From: Polydactylus sextarius | Lineage: Eukaryota; Chordata; Actinopteri; Polynemidae | Direction: 5' to 3' | NCBI GenBank assembly: GCA_016801845.1 | Contig: CM028914.1 | Coordinates: 6,553,501-6,617,500 of the forward strand | DNA length: 64,000 bases | In this document: positions 18,936 through 31,815 of the stretch, in pieces | Layout of the letters: each line of letters opens with the position of its first letter | Position numbering within the stretch: position 1 is the first letter of the stretch | The notes under the pieces: model-generated | What the model saw: the letters and a program-made list of their open reading frames with translations, nothing else | The model's database searches: none | Told to the model about the DNA's origin: nothing | Made by a program: the position numbers and the translations under genes

Positions 18936-21900
18936 CTGGAGCCGGGACGTGAATATAACGGTTATTAACGCGAAGAGTCCATAAACTAAAATTTCACAAA
19001 AAAGGAAATTATGAGCTGTCAGTAACCGAAACTATTAGTGTTCTCAAAAAAGAAAATTATTATTTTCTCGTGTGCAGGTACCTTGCTTACCTTGCTTAGA
19101 CTAGCCTGTGCGATGTTCACTCAGATCTTGCGATATCTCGCTAGACGTTTTTCTTCTGAGTTAACATCACGTAAGCTAGCCTAGCCAAGTTAGCTATTAT
19201 TTGGGTACTGGCTAGCAGCTTTGTCTAATAGAAAATGATGATGCTAATATACGAGTTAGGCAGCTAATGTTAATAGACGCTGTAAATTCAACCAGAAATT
19301 ATTTTCTTTTGTGCACAAATTATTATCTTGCCTAAGGTAGGCTATGATATGCTAACTCAGAGCTTGCAATATCTCACTAGAAGTTCTGCGAGAGGGAATT
19401 TGAGATCGCTAGCATGGGCTAGCGTAGTCAAGATAACATCATTTAAGTACTGGCTAGCAGCTATGGCTAACATGATGAGTGAGTTAGGCAGCTAACGTAA
19501 TAGACGCTGTAAATTCAACTCGTAGCTATTTTCTTTTGTGCACAAATTATCTTGCCTAAAGTAGCCTACGCTAACTCAGAAATGCTAACTCAGAAATATT
19601 GAAACATCTCACTAGAAGTTTTGCAAGAGGGATTTGAGATCTTGCAAGTTAATGGCAGCTAACGTTATTAGACTCTATAATTCAGCCAGATAACAAAGTT
19701 GTGTGTAATTTGTGAATTTTTTCACTAATTACTTTAAACTATGCAAGGGTTTTATGTTGTAATGTTCCAAGCAGATGCAGAAAACAATGTCCTTTTAAGA
19801 CGAACATAATATTAATATTCAACTATGAATAGGACGAATAGACAATCTCATATCCCCTTTAAAGTACTACAAGTAGATTCACCTGAAGTGGTGGAAGTCG
19901 TGGAACTCCGGGGATGGCATGAAGGGGAGGTGGTATCCACTGTGGGTGATGGTGGTGCTGAACAGAACCTGGCAGTACCAGAGGCAGGTGGTGGAGATGT
20001 GGGAACCCAGGATCAACGGTCCGAGCACCACCGGCAGCATGTTGGCGATCTAACGACCAAGAGAATGAACAGATTAAATGGCTCAGTGAGGAGAGAAGAA
20101 ACTTAGATCTTAACTTGAACTGTTGTGTTCACACAGACCTCCGCCACTTCACCAAATCAGGAATATAACAAGACAGATACAAATAGCGATAATAAAGAGA
20201 AAAGCAAATTATCTCATTCACCACATGCTCCAGAGGATGAGCGTAGGTTGCGACGAGTCCGATGGGAGCCGTCCACTCATGGTGCTGTTTGTGGAAACGC
20301 TTGTAAAGGGTCGGATGATGGAACATTCTGAGGGAAAGAAAAAGACGCGTATAAAAATGAAAGCAAAGGTCAATGGTTATTCAATAAAACATAATTAATA
20401 TCAAGACTAAAACTTTACAGCCACACCAGTCATTTTTCTTTATACACATGTTTGTCTCTTGCCACTAGGTGGCAGCAATATGTAGATTTCAGCGTTCCCT
20501 CTTGGACTGAATCTCACTTTTGACCTGATAAAATGGACGATCCCTACCTGTGAAAGTAGTAAAACAGGATTTCCTCTAAGATGGCGAAGAAAGTCAGCTC
20601 CATCAGAGCCCAGTGGAAGGTGGGCAGCTCGGGGCCACAGGGGTTTCCTCTCCACGTCATCAGGTAGTAAACACCCATCACCATGGGCCCGGAGATGAAC
20701 ACCTCGTTGAAGACGACGGTCTTCAGGGCCTGGCGAAGTCTTGCTGGATCCACCTGAAGGATGAAGGAAGAATCAGAGAGCGAGGTCAACGCTAGATGTA
20801 ATTATCATGTACATTTCTGATTTCATGTTTGTAACATTGTTACATTGCAAATGTTCTGTATGTTCAAATGGCAAATTTAAGTCTCATCTTGAGAGTTTTT
20901 ATTTGAGGCTTTATTTATTTTTTATATACTTAGTCACTAATTATTTATCTGCATCTAAGTTCTAGGAAACGTGTTGTAAATCGTGTATTGTTATGATTAT
21001 GAATTCATTAAACTAAACTGAAGTGTTTTAATTGTTGCTAATACAAGATACAAATTGTCCCCATGTTTATTAGTTCGAACCAACCAGTATTTGGGAAGAT
21101 CTGTCTAATATCAGATTTAGAAAAAAAGGAAAGTTATCTTTTTTACCGTTAGACTTTGGACCCTGGTTATAAACGCACAGATATAAATCATGACCTTTGT
21201 GTATGTGTCTTATTTTTCTAGGAACATGCCTCCATGGGTTCATGTAAGTGCACACAGACAAACTTCTATATGACTCTGTTTAGTGATTATAAGTGTGTTC
21301 ACCAAAGTACAAACACAACAACATAATAGAGAGATATTAGACAGGACTGAATTATTAATATTATTTAAATTTTATTCAAAATGTCTGATCAGACACCGAA
21401 TAAAGTATCGAAACTACATTTATTGACTTAAACGGCGGATGAATGTCATTTATTCATTCTAAATATTATTTTCATTTCTGCTTTTGCTCATTTGACATAA
21501 AATTGACATAAAAAAACTGAGATAAAATTGTCCTCGTCCAATCAGTGCTTGAGATAAAAAAAACTGATTAGATCCACAAAACATCCTTTTTTTTTTTTTT
21601 TTTTTTTTTTATGAGTGCAGCTCAGCTTTAAACAGTTACTGTCGGTCAGTGAACTGAAGTGTCTTTTCTCGTAGGACTGAACAACAGGAAACAACAGGAA
21701 ACACATCAGTGCTCATTATTGACTGTGACAAGAGTCAAGCATGTTTTTAAAACGTACGTCTTCTTTTAAAGTGTCTATGTTGTACATGCAAAACAGAATG
21801 AAGGGAATAAATAATAAGTTGCACGACTGTGTGGGAATACTAGATATTCTTTCTGATAATATATATATATATATATATACATACACACACACACAATTTA

Positions 21901-24900
21901 CACTCTATTAATAATCATTATTAGTCTTCTTTATTAAAACTTATTTTCATTAGTAAACCTGACCACACTGTCTGTTGAAATCAGCTAAGGGTGTGTTTAT
22001 TCCATCGGTGAGTGTGAGCTTCCTGTGCGTTGTGTTGAAAGGTTATCAGTCATGTGATTACATTTTCAAAGCGACCTCCAGCTCTTTTTTTTTTTTTAAT
22101 CAGCAGTGTCAGTCTTTATCTGTGAAGTGTCCAAACACAGCGAGAGGACTTTGGTCAGATGGACATGTGGACACATTACATCTGGGATGACGAGGTCACA
22201 TCTGTCAGTCTGTGTTCATGTAAGACCAGTATTTTATTGGGAAATAAACCTTAAAATAAACCTGGAAGGTTCATTACAGGAATAAAGCATATTCGTGGGA
22301 TAAATAAAAATGATTTGATGATCAAATCTGTTTCCTGTTTCAATACAATACATCTTAGCGACGGTTAAAAGTTCATTTAAAAGTTGCTGCTCAGTTTTAG
22401 TGCAATTAAGACGACGCAGTCAAGTCGATATAAATGTGAGATAATTAAGATTAGACACACTCATCCTGTATCACACGAAATAAAATAAAACATGAAACAT
22501 AAAACTATTTTCACTCTGATTACATAACACTGGCTGAAAGTCATAATTCTTACATGACCGGAGGTTACAAGGGATCATAAACTCATGTCTCTAGATTGGC
22601 AGTAAAAGTAGAGGTTGAAGTAGTGCTCGTGTCTTAACATAAGATTATTGTTAATATTATTTTTAAAAAGGTAGTTAAGGCAGTGGGAATTGTAGTGTTT
22701 GTGGTTGGTATCAGCAGTGCAGTGGTAACTGGATACAAAAAAAAAAAACAAAAAAAAACGTTATAGAATATAACGTTATACGTTATAGAAAAGAAAACAG
22801 ATATAGTTGACATTTGAGCGTGGAGCCTACCGGGTTGTTCTTGTCCACCTGGATACGGTAGCGGGTGATGAAGGAGGGTTTACCAGTGGTGTCCACCAAT
22901 AATAGCAAACCATTCATCCCCCAGAAAAGCACAGTGGGGATTAACATCGTCCCTGTTGAGAACAACAAAGTCGCCTGTCAGTGTGGGACAACATGTCAGC
23001 TCCTGACCTGAGTCTGAAGACTGAAGATCCATAACTTGAAATGAAACAAAGACTTTTAAGAAGTTTGAGACAAAAACTTGAAGCATTTTCTGTTTTCTGT
23101 AAGATGAGATGAGCAACATACTAACATCCTATTAAAAAATCCTCTAGTTTATTAAATTAAAACCAAAATCTTGGTATAAAAAAAGTCTTCACACCATATC
23201 ATGCAAGCAACAACGTTATGATAACAAGCACGATTGCACCTTGTGAAACTGTTCTTTATGACATTTATGACACTACATTAGTTTTATCTTGTAATCCAGA
23301 TAATGCCCTCTACCTACATAGATAATATCCACTTCAGAATACAAAAACCAATGGTCAGTAGATGACATAACGATTTGGTGGCTGCATCATAAAAATGAGA
23401 GGACATGACCACAACAGTCTCAATGCTGCAGAAACTTAACTTCTGATTGAAAATAAAGATCTGTTCATTGAATCATTATTATGGTCTAATATTGATCTAA
23501 AAACACAATTGTATAAATACAATATATGTCAATATATGATATGATCTTCTTGCTTAGTCAGGGAACGAGATCCATAAAAATGCTATATAAAGATATGAAG
23601 TATGAACAGCTACATAGCAGAAGCAGTTATTCAGGTTGTTCCTTTGTTATCTAATCATCTCTCATTCTCTGTTGGTTACAAATGTGTTCCTCCGCAGATC
23701 AGATTTTTAACATGGAACAAAACTAACCAGTTGTGTCTTACCTAAGCAGAACAACGCAGTATCATGACCTTCAAATGCCAAGTACAGCTTGGTCCACAAG
23801 TTCTGCCAGAAATCTCCAGAAGCTCCCCAGAACCTCTGAAGATGCCTGGAGGAGGAAGCCATGTCAAGTGCATCAGCTATGGAAATGTCTGATAAAAAAA
23901 CTATTGATAAATTGAAGAAAATGGACATCTCGAGGCACTGAAATATCTAAACTCTGTCCACTATATCTTTCCCCTGGTCTGGACTACTCCAACACAGGCT
24001 CAGTCTCAGCGTCTGCTCTCACACATTCATACATTCATAAAAAAAGCATTCCTATTAACCCGCCTATGTAGCATCTTGCAAGAACCTTGACGTATAGTAG
24101 CAAATTCCCAGCCGCACCTTAACAAGCCAAACACCCAGAGCACCACAGACACCTGTCAAAAACAAGTGACACCTTAACAACCTGCCTGAGCACATCCATC
24201 TGATTTACGTCAGGTCTTGGCTTGTCCTGTCACGTGTAGTTCAATTTCTGTCACGTTTAATCATGTCACACCCTTTATCATTATATTATTTCATATGTAA
24301 CATCAAAGTCAGTCATACCCTGTCATGCAATATTCCTGCTGTTCCTTGACCCTTCCCATCCACTTTTATTTTGTTAAATGTCTTGTTCTGCCTGTCTTCG
24401 CCTCCTTATTGTGCATCAGTATTTGATAAGATGTGGCAATGCCACTCCTCGGGTTCACCTCAGGACAAAGTGCTGCTTTGTTGTAATACTAGTAATACTG
24501 CAGCACGTAAGAGGAGATCCTACCAGGTCAGTGAGTTGCCAAATGCAGCCAAGAATAAGATTCCAGATCCGATGACAAACACGGCTTTCTTCACGGAGTC
24601 CCACAGTCCTCCGGGGCCCTCCTGAGAGCAGAGAGAGAGAGAAAGCATTTTGTGTAAACCCCTGTTGATACTGTGAAATCTCATGATGTTGAGCTACATC
24701 AGCGTTTACCACAAAAAAAACATCTCACAGAGGGTAAGTGTTCCTAAAACAATAATGAGACTGTTACTGAAACCAGTTACCGTTCACAGGGTGACGGCAC
24801 TTTGGTGTCTTAGGTCTGTTCACTTGTTAAGTGATATATAAAGATACAGAGAATTATTGATTGGCCTATTTCTTTTTTATTTTAACTATTTTTTGCCTTA

Positions 24901-27900
24901 TATCACACTTCATAGGGATAAAACAATGTAACTGATTACATAAACACTTAAAACACTTCAAAAGTCAATCATTAAATGATTTAACTATTAGTTCTGTTGT
25001 TACAGGGCAAAGCCTCAGTCTTTGATACAGACTTCACGTAAAATGCAATGTCAGTATTTTATGTATTGGATACTGGATGTAAAATACGAAACAAAACAAA
25101 CATATCTAAAAAAAAATGCACAAGTGCATTCAGTGAAAGCAAAATGTGAGACAGCTACACAAACTGAATCAGTTCACTGAGAGGGAATTAAGTCCAGGGA
25201 TTGATGTCATAATCGCCAGACCGTCTAAAAAAAAAAAAAAAACGCCAGCTTTTTCTCAGGCTGAACCTGGTGCAACCATGGCAACAGTGAGAGCAATGTT
25301 GTACAAATGTCAAGCTGTCTCTTTATTCAGCCACAACTACACAAGTGGAGACATAGAGTACAATGGTTAGAATGGTTCCCTCTTTCTTTTCTTCTTCTGC
25401 ACATCCCCAGTAAAATAAATAAATAAATAAATCAAAAAATGCAACTGGTCGGGTTGAGTCGATCTCAAAGAACAACACGGAAAAGAGGACAGGTGTCGTC
25501 AGAGCTACAGACTGAAAACAGTAAACTGGTGGGAACTCTCTCTGTGAGACGAGTCAGACTGACTTTAGGAAAGAAATGTTTTAAACATAAATATCTTAAA
25601 CAAAGCAGAAGACACAAACACAGAAAAATATACAGAGATTACAAGTTTACATGGGCCTTTGTTTTTAAAACGAATTGGTGCAAAAAAATACATCTACAAT
25701 GTCTTCATGAGGCGTTCACAGGGAGCCACCAAAACCTTAGATACTATGGAAATGTCTTAATGTCGCATGTTTCAGTCACTATTTCATATTTCTGTTCTTT
25801 GGTTAGAAACCAACCACAAACACAAACGCAGCAGCAAAAACAGATAAACTGCTAAAAGAGGCTGAAACTTTTGTGAATGTTGTGAATATGCTAATTCATG
25901 ATCTCACTGTTTCCACAACAGTTGTTTCATTTCTTCTCTTATTTGACTTGTAACCATGTGACCATTCACACAAACTGTGATAAATGACACCGCCCCATGT
26001 TCAAAAACCTTCATCAACCACTCAGTACACAACAAAACAGGTGGCTAAACAGAAGCTTCAAGTCTCCTTTAACTAACAATTATACACTTATCATGGCACA
26101 CAAGCATAATGGATATAATATCTTTTAATCTAATTCATTTTTAGGACTCTGTGTTTCCCTGAAAGAGTAGAAAAGAAAGAAAAAAGCTGCACCTCCTCTA
26201 AGTTAAAAGAAGAACTAAATATGTTTAAATATCTTCAGTTGGGATAAATATGATGATTAGTTTAGGTCAGAAAGGAACCTGGACTAGATTTTGTCGACAC
26301 TGAAATGCTACTAAACACATCAGACACTTAACTTAACATTAACTTTGTACAGGACCTGTATTTTCACTGAAAAGCCACAGAGGTTAGGATCCACTTTTCA
26401 GGCAGACAACAAACGATGAGGAGCAGCTACATTCATAGATCGTGTCTGTGTCGACTGACTCATCGTGTTGATCTCCTCCTCGTTTCTATTGAGTTTCAAT
26501 AATTGCAGAGTGTTTGGTTGTAACGGTGTCATGTTCTTACCTGTGTGCTGCTGTTTGCTGTGGCAGCTGTACTCACGTCTGTAAATGAAATAACACATCC
26601 ACTGTAAAAATGCTGTTTGTTTGGTTTTTTTACAAATCCTGATACCAAAATGTGTGTTTCTGAAAGTAACGGGAGATTAAATGCTGTGGTGTTCATGTTA
26701 AAAGGAAGTCGCTCTAATCCCAGCTGGTTTGGGGAAAACAAATAAATAAATAAAATTTATGTTGAAAATCAAGTTTTTGTTTTTCCAACGGTTGAGAAAG
26801 TAAATTCAATCTCTATATTATTGAATTATTAAGTTGTGGATGAGCTCAAAATAAAATAAGAAATAAAAAAATAAAATAAAAATTCAGCTCATAACATTCA
26901 GCGTTAAGTTATAATAGTGATTAAAAACAATTTAAAAAGAGCAATGAATATACTCAGTCTTCATTTCGTGTGTTTCCGTGGCCCAATAATCACCTGAGAG
27001 CAGTGCAGCCTGGTGCAAAATATGAATGTGGAGGATTATAAATAATCCTGTAATAATCCGTCTTTACAGTGAACTTTTTCAGTCAAATTCTTGGAGCTAA
27101 TGATCCAAAGCCCTACATCCATCCAAACTCTCCCTTTCTTTGTAGTTTAGTATAAAACAGAAGATTTGGAGGTGAGAGAAGAATAGAAATACAACTAACA
27201 ATTATTTCCTTAATGGATCAAGGTAGAGATTATTTTCTTGATTAATCAAATATCAATAGATTGTGAAAACCAGCAGCCAAAACAAACAAACACGTTCAGT
27301 TTATTATCAAAGGAAAGTATGAGAACCAGACAACATCCACATTACTGCAAATTCACTTTCTGCCGTTGTCACAGTGACTGTTAAACTAAACTAGAACTAG
27401 TGAATATATATATATAAAGATCAGATTATCATATCACAGCTGGTGTTTAAACATAATTACTTGGCTGATTAACATAATTGATACAAATTATATTGATTTT
27501 CATTGCAATTACTTTACACAATCACCATAATCACAAGTTTAAGCACCAGAAATACTATGAATCTGGTGCTTTTGTTATATTACTGTTGAATTAAGACTCC
27601 TGCTCTGTTCACTGTTCAAATCTTGTATTATTTTATTTATTTTTGACCTTTATTATGGCTCAATAAGAGGAAACAGAGGAGAGAAGTTTGTTGTTGGGAC
27701 AATCTATGTTTGACATTTTGTATTATTTATTTTAGAACCAGTTATGTATTAAAGTGATTATTACAAAGTGCCACCCAGCTACAGCTTCAGAAATGCTTTT
27801 ATTTTATTATATTGGCATGATTTTAAAAAACAATACATTAAAATAAAAAATAAATAAAAAATAATCTACCTTAAAAATAAAAATAAACAAACGCAAAAAA

Positions 27901-28270
27901 TCTATACAATATCTAAATAAAAATATTGTATAATATGTATTTATTTTTGAAGCTGATTAGACAACGATAAATGTGGCCCAAGTGTGATCTATAATTATAT
28001 ATACGGATCAAAATGAGCAAATAGCTAAATTAATTTTTACTCAAAACAACAAATTTATTATTATTTATCATTACCCAAATGTATGCATTCCCCATGGAAG
28101 TATATGCAACTTTAAGAGCACAGTATTGATGAAAACATGACACAACCTGAACTGTTAAAACCAACTTCTTCAATAGTTTCAGATCAAAAAGAGAAAAACA
28201 TCGACGCCATCGACACGTTGACGGTGAAATTAGTCTCTAACTCACCGCTGTGTCTCTTCTCCACCGTCAT
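18779..28270 (-). CDS. faxdc2: Fatty acid hydroxylase domain-containing protein 2
   Basis: Membrane-bound di-iron oxidase of the fatty-acid-hydroxylase/sterol C4/C5 oxidase superfamily, expected in ER membranes; the physiological substrate is less settled than for its relatives. Nine minus-strand exons with GT/AG borders join in one frame of 340 residues (ATG 28270-28268, TGA 18781-18779), near the human length. Hydrophobic segments: about residues 32-47, 81-106, 150-165, 180-197 and 236-252. Histidine boxes typical of the family: HRMFH (197-201), HKQHH (210-214), HSGYH (269-273) and HDFHH (283-287). The start is supported by an A at -3, a CCAAT box about 107 bp upstream, and phase agreement with the next micro-exon. 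Convergent with larp1, as in mammals. It runs divergently from macroh2a1, whose first exon lies 4 kb away. Confidence 0.96.
19030..19700. repeat. Tandem repeat, three diverged units of about 230 bp
   Basis: In the last faxdc2 intron. The landmark attttct...gtgca recurs at 19062, 19301 and 19528 (spacings 239 and 227). tagacgctgtaaattcaa recurs at about 19274 and 19501, with a degraded third copy at 19669. tactggctagcagct is shared by units 1 and 2. The third unit is shortened by an internal deletion. Rich in gctagc-type words; no frame. Confidence 0.85.
19883..20049 (-). CDS. faxdc2: faxdc2 coding exon 8: histidine box 3
   Basis: Acceptor CGTTAG, donor GTGAAT; 167 nt. MLPVVLGPLILGSHIS is a membrane segment; HSGYHLPFMPSPEFHDFHHF contains the last histidine cluster. 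Confidence 0.97.
20222..20327 (-). CDS. faxdc2: faxdc2 coding exon 7: histidine boxes 1-2
   Basis: Acceptor CCTCAG, donor GTGAAT; 106 nt. MFHHPTLYKRFHKQHHEWTA followed by YAHPLEHV, carrying the di-iron ligands HX3H and HX2HH. Confidence 0.97.
20462..20476 (+). promoter_or_regulatory. CTCF-like motif in faxdc2 intron
   Basis: CCACTAGGTGGCAGC is the best CTCF-consensus match noted in the window. It lies in the intron between exons 6 and 7. Sequence match only. Confidence 0.45.
20548..20753 (-). CDS. faxdc2: faxdc2 coding exon 6: start of hydroxylase domain
   Basis: Acceptor CTTCAG, donor GTAGGG; 206 nt. VDPARLRQALKTVVFNEV, ELPTFHWALMELTFFAILEE and ILFYYFHR: two membrane segments ending at the first histidine box. 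Confidence 0.96.
20754..22830 (-). other. faxdc2: faxdc2 intron 5
   Basis: No exon found. AT-rich, with a T-tract at 21588-21610 and an AT/CA microsatellite at 21858-21894. Just inside its donor side is a small palindrome-like cluster, cgttatagaatataacg (22759-22775). Confidence 0.65.
21858..21894. repeat. (AT)n(AC)n microsatellite
   Basis: AT run turning into acacac, in faxdc2 intron 5. Confidence 0.9.
22831..22952 (-). CDS. faxdc2: faxdc2 coding exon 5: second hydrophobic segment
   Basis: Acceptor CAACAG, donor GTAGGC; 122 nt. TMLIPTVLFWGMNGLLLLVD is a membrane segment; TTGKPSFITRYRIQVDKNNP is the conserved loop. Confidence 0.95.
23742..23845 (-). CDS. faxdc2: faxdc2 coding exon 4
   Basis: Acceptor CTCCAG, chosen over a TTCAG 9 nt further in because only this one keeps TW|HLQRFW in frame; the inner site creates a stop. 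Donor GTAAGA; 104 nt. HLQRFWGASGDFWQNLW is diagnostic. Confidence 0.93.
24524..24621 (-). CDS. faxdc2: faxdc2 coding exon 3: first hydrophobic segment
   Basis: Acceptor TCTCAG, donor GTAGGA; 98 nt. EGPGGLWDSVKKAVFVIGSG then ILFLAAFGNSLTW, like the human LLDVLKKA...NSLTW region. Confidence 0.93.
24622..26540 (-). other. faxdc2: faxdc2 intron 2
   Basis: No further exon found; AT-rich. A 138-codon plus-strand frame (25439-25855) looks like chance. A short (AAAT)n lies near 25412-25432. Confidence 0.6.
26541..26578 (-). CDS. faxdc2: faxdc2 coding exon 2 (38-nt micro-exon)
   Basis: Acceptor TTTACAG, donor GTAAGA. Completes DVSTAATANSSTQ; phase 1 in, phase 0 out, exactly as its neighbours need. 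Soluble Ser/Thr/Ala linker of low conservation. Without it the first exon would not join in frame to exon 3. Confidence 0.78.
26579..28245 (-). other. faxdc2: faxdc2 intron 1
   Basis: Very AT-rich (AAATA and TTTAT words throughout); nothing else seen. Confidence 0.6.
28246..28270 (-). CDS. faxdc2: faxdc2 coding exon 1 (start codon)
   Basis: MTVEKRHS plus one base; 25 coding nt, donor GTGAGT. Phase 1 matches only the 38-nt exon at 26578-26541, which supports both micro-exons. Eight codons with no domain. Confidence 0.8.
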
Positions 28271-28360
28271 GTTTGTGTTTCTGTCCGGGTTTTCTGCCTC
28301 TTGTCTGTCGGTCTGTCTGCTGGACGAGTTCACAACACGACACTAAACTCTTTATTTACA

Positions 28361-28381
28361 ACAGAAGAGGGCGCTGATTGG
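28361..28381 (-). promoter_or_regulatory. faxdc2: faxdc2 proximal promoter elements (CCAAT box, CTCF-like motif)
   Basis: attgg at 28377-28381 is an inverted CCAAT box about 107 bp upstream of the faxdc2 ATG, right beside acagaagagggcgct (28361-28375), which fits a CTCF core. The TSS is probably close by. Inference from motifs only. Confidence 0.4.
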
Positions 28382-29120
28382 CTGCCGCCTGGTCAGCTGA
28401 CCGTCCTCTCGTTGTTCCCTCCTCCGGTTCACATGGATCCAGGTGAAGGTTGAAACTCAGCCCGTGTCGCGGCCACATCCGCTGGGATGTCAAGACATGT
28501 TGAGGGAGAAATATATTTCAAATATAAACGTCAGAGTTGAATCCAATAAATAACATCGATTTAAGTTCACGTGTCAAATGTCTCTAACTGGTTTGATGCA
28601 AATTGGTTCAGTAATTTTTTTGCATAATCCTGCTGATAAACAAAACAAAAATCAGACTGAGAAATGTGTTTATAACGAGGACATGTGGTAAATTTCCATT
28701 TGACTTAAAGACATGGCTATAAATCAGACATAACTAGGATTCTATATCTATATATTTTTATTTATTTACACACATTGATCCAAAAGATATTGACAACTTC
28801 CACATCGGCACATATCAGCCTGCTCCTAGAAAACCAAAGAATAAAAAACACATTAGACTTTCTTTGCTCACTGCAAATATTCTTATAAAATGAGATATAA
28901 AGTAAATATCTTTTATCTTTGTATATTGTACTCCAACACTATCATATAGATTGGAAAAGTTTTATAGTTTTAGTTTTTAGTTTTTTGCAGTGTTTAGCTT
29001 CATTGTACTACTTCGTTATCTATGTTTTTCTTTAACTCATAATTTGTTTAGATTATTTCCATCCCTAGAGCAGCTTTTCCTCTGAGACATGAGGTTTTAA
29101 GATAACTTTACACACACAAA

Positions 29121-29385
29121 GAGCAGCACAGTGGTGCAGTGTTTTACACTCTCGCCTCTAAAGTTTGATTCACATGAGTTCACACGTTATTCCCACGTCT
29201 TTGTGGCTTTTCTCTGTGTACTCTGTTTCCGTTCCACAGTCCAAAGACACGCAATGATCGCTCTAAACTGGCCGTAGATAGTGTGTGGTCACTTGCCCGT
29301 ATGTTGGTCCTGTATGTTGTGATAATATGACAACCTGGGATTGGCTGCAGCATCGTCCGTGACCCTTAACCAGAGAATCAGAGAA
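29121..29385 (+). mobile_element. Degraded tRNA-derived SINE common in teleosts
   Basis: Starts gcagcacagtggtgcagtg and runs through gtctttgtggcttttctctg and ttccacagtccaaagacacg, to ctctaaactggccgta and tgggattggctgcagc. This is the order of phrases of the abundant fish SINE that I recognise by its 'cagtggtgcagtggttagcac...cagtccaaagacatg' layout. The box B region (aagtttgattcac) is decayed, so this copy is probably inactive. The exact family name was not determined. Confidence 0.8.
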
Positions 29386-31550
29386 ACAGACAATCACATA
29401 CACATCAGCCCATTCAGATATCGCTCGACTCTCCCTGTTCCCAGACAACGTGCAGACCTGTTTCCTGCACCAACACATGGCTTCGTAATCACTCGTTGCA
29501 CACTCCACTGCAATAATTATGTAAAACTAGTCACTTTTAACGCTGCGTGTGGATAAATTGTTGTATTTGTGAAACATTATATGACACGTTACAATACCAG
29601 CTAGACCACACATTAACGGTGAACCTGTATCTGTAAGTCCACCATAGTCTTGAAAAGATACTACTTTATTTAGATGTAACATGGTGATACTTTCTTTATT
29701 TCACGATGGTCAAATCTATTCTTAGATCATGTAGGAGAGCTTATGTTCACATACTTTAGGTTATAAAACCGACCTCATTTCAAGCCGTAATGTGAATGGT
29801 CTGCATGACCGTGGCTTTTAATTATATTTTATTATATTTTTAGTTTTCAGTAAACATTTTATGTACAGTTTTGTGATTACATACTTATTTTATAATCATT
29901 AATTAATCATTAATCACTTGTTCATTCTTTTTTCTTTTGGTGACCAATAAGATAATTTCTTTTTCTTTGTGTGTATTTGAAAAGAAACTTGAAAAACAAC
30001 TGACAAGTCTGTTTTTTTTCCATCACTTTTTACTCTATTTCAGCTGCATAAAATGGTGAATGTGATGTACGACTCAAGTCTGACCTCTGGTGTGAAGCTG
30101 CTGTCGCTGCATCAGTGTGCTGCTGGGTGATTTTGGGACACATCCCAGAGGTTGAACGGCTGAACGCTTGGACAACCTACATCTGCTGCTACAACCTCTA
30201 ACCAGTTACTGACAACATGTTTTTAGATACAAATGTCATTTCAATAAAAGGGTTTAGAGTTAACTTACATTTGCTGCAATTGTGAGAGCTGTGGTGCACT
30301 ATTTTTTATTATCCTGGTATGACCCATGTGTATAATGACAGTAAAGGCATCTTTATCTTATCTTCACAGACCTTCACAGACAGCAGATATTTTAGCACAC
30401 CAACCTCAGGCGAGAGGAACAGGTGTAAATAATAAAATAACGATGGCCGAGCTCCATTTATCTGTCATACTGGGGCACTTAAAACAGGACAGAGTGCTTG
30501 TTAATGTTATTAGTAACACCTGTGCTTTTCTGAGCATCCATCCTGCGCCTCTTGTCAAACAGCGGAGTCAGTGTAGCATGAAATATGTCAGTGAGAGGAA
30601 AAAAAAAAACACTCTGCAGAGAAGTGACACACTAAACAGTGGACTTAGAAAGCACTGATTTCAAAGAATAAAGTTGTGGGAATATGTGTTTTTGCTGTGT
30701 GAGTTAATATATGTGATTACTTGGTAGAAACAATGCTGATAGAATCTTTTTTTTTAATTACTTATTGATTTATTTGATGTATAAAATGTAATTAACTCTG
30801 GTCCACACTCCGTCATAGTCGGTAATGATAATGCCCCCAATTCTTGGTTACTAACGTAAATGAATGAAAAAAAAAAAGAGGAGCTGAATCCCTGATTCCT
30901 GGAGCCAGGTTCAGGTCTGACCAGTCAAACTGTAACGGTTCACTAAGGTGAGATACTATTTAATCACAGTAACAATAATCTAATTAAATCCCCAGCCATC
31001 AGATTTCAGGTCTGATCTGATGATGAGCTTCATAGATGAACACAGTTAAAACACATAAACCTATTAAACTCAAAGTCCTGCATCTGATTCTGTTTTTCAC
31101 CGATTCGTCCAAACCTGCAGATACTGACAACATATCTGTGATTAAAGTGGACTTATGACTGATCTATATCAGATATGATCCACTCTGATCTAATGATTAA
31201 ACTGAAAGCAAACAAACAGAAAATCTATGCAATGACAAGGCAACTATCCTGCCACATTGTGTTATTTATACATATACACACATCATCCTTGATGCCTGTT
31301 GGTTAGGATAATTAGTTGCATTGCTCTGAATTGGGCAAATGTTTACAATAACTTATAGACTAAACTAAGTGGGAACATCAGTGAGTTTATCCACTGAAAG
31401 GTGCTGACATTTGTTTTGGCTTCGATTTCACTATCTTTTTTAAAAATCAATTAACTTTGGATTCAAAGGTTACCTGACTCATGACTATATAAAGTGTCGA
31501 CCTCTGACCTCATCATGCATATGACTCTAGGGATAGTGAGTCAGTGAGTC

Positions 31551-31815
31551 CAGATTGAAATAGCTCATCAATTTTTCGATAAATTTCCATGACATTTTTT
31601 TTTTTTTGCTCAGATATTCATGGTGCCCAGAGGACGAATCCTGCTGAGTTTTTTGATCCGTTTTCCTCACGCTGCTGCCAGCCAGGTGACATTTATTTGC
31701 TTTCAGTGAAATATCTTGACAGTTTTTTGGGATTTTAATGAAATACGTTGATCCGTCTACCTTGACACAATAAATCATTATTACTTTGGTGACCCTGTAA
31801 ATGTTTTTATAGTGA
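31551..31815 (+). repeat. Dispersed teleost repeat, copy 1
   Basis: Contains ttcatggtgcccagaggac, gtgacatttatttgctttca, gtgaaatatcttgacag and attactttggtgaccctg. Shared order and wording with 47750-47920 and, inverted, with 56815-57120. Non-coding medium-reiteration family; name not known to me. Confidence 0.65.

Noticed and set aside
25439..25855. 138-codon plus-strand frame antisense to faxdc2
   Set aside because: Lys/Arg/Gln-rich translation of AT-rich intron, no recognisable domain, and chance length in such DNA.
30326..30658. 110-codon intergenic frame
   Set aside because: No domain, no promoter or splice context. Its start overlaps a repeat-tail-like phrase (gtataatgacagtaaaggc).
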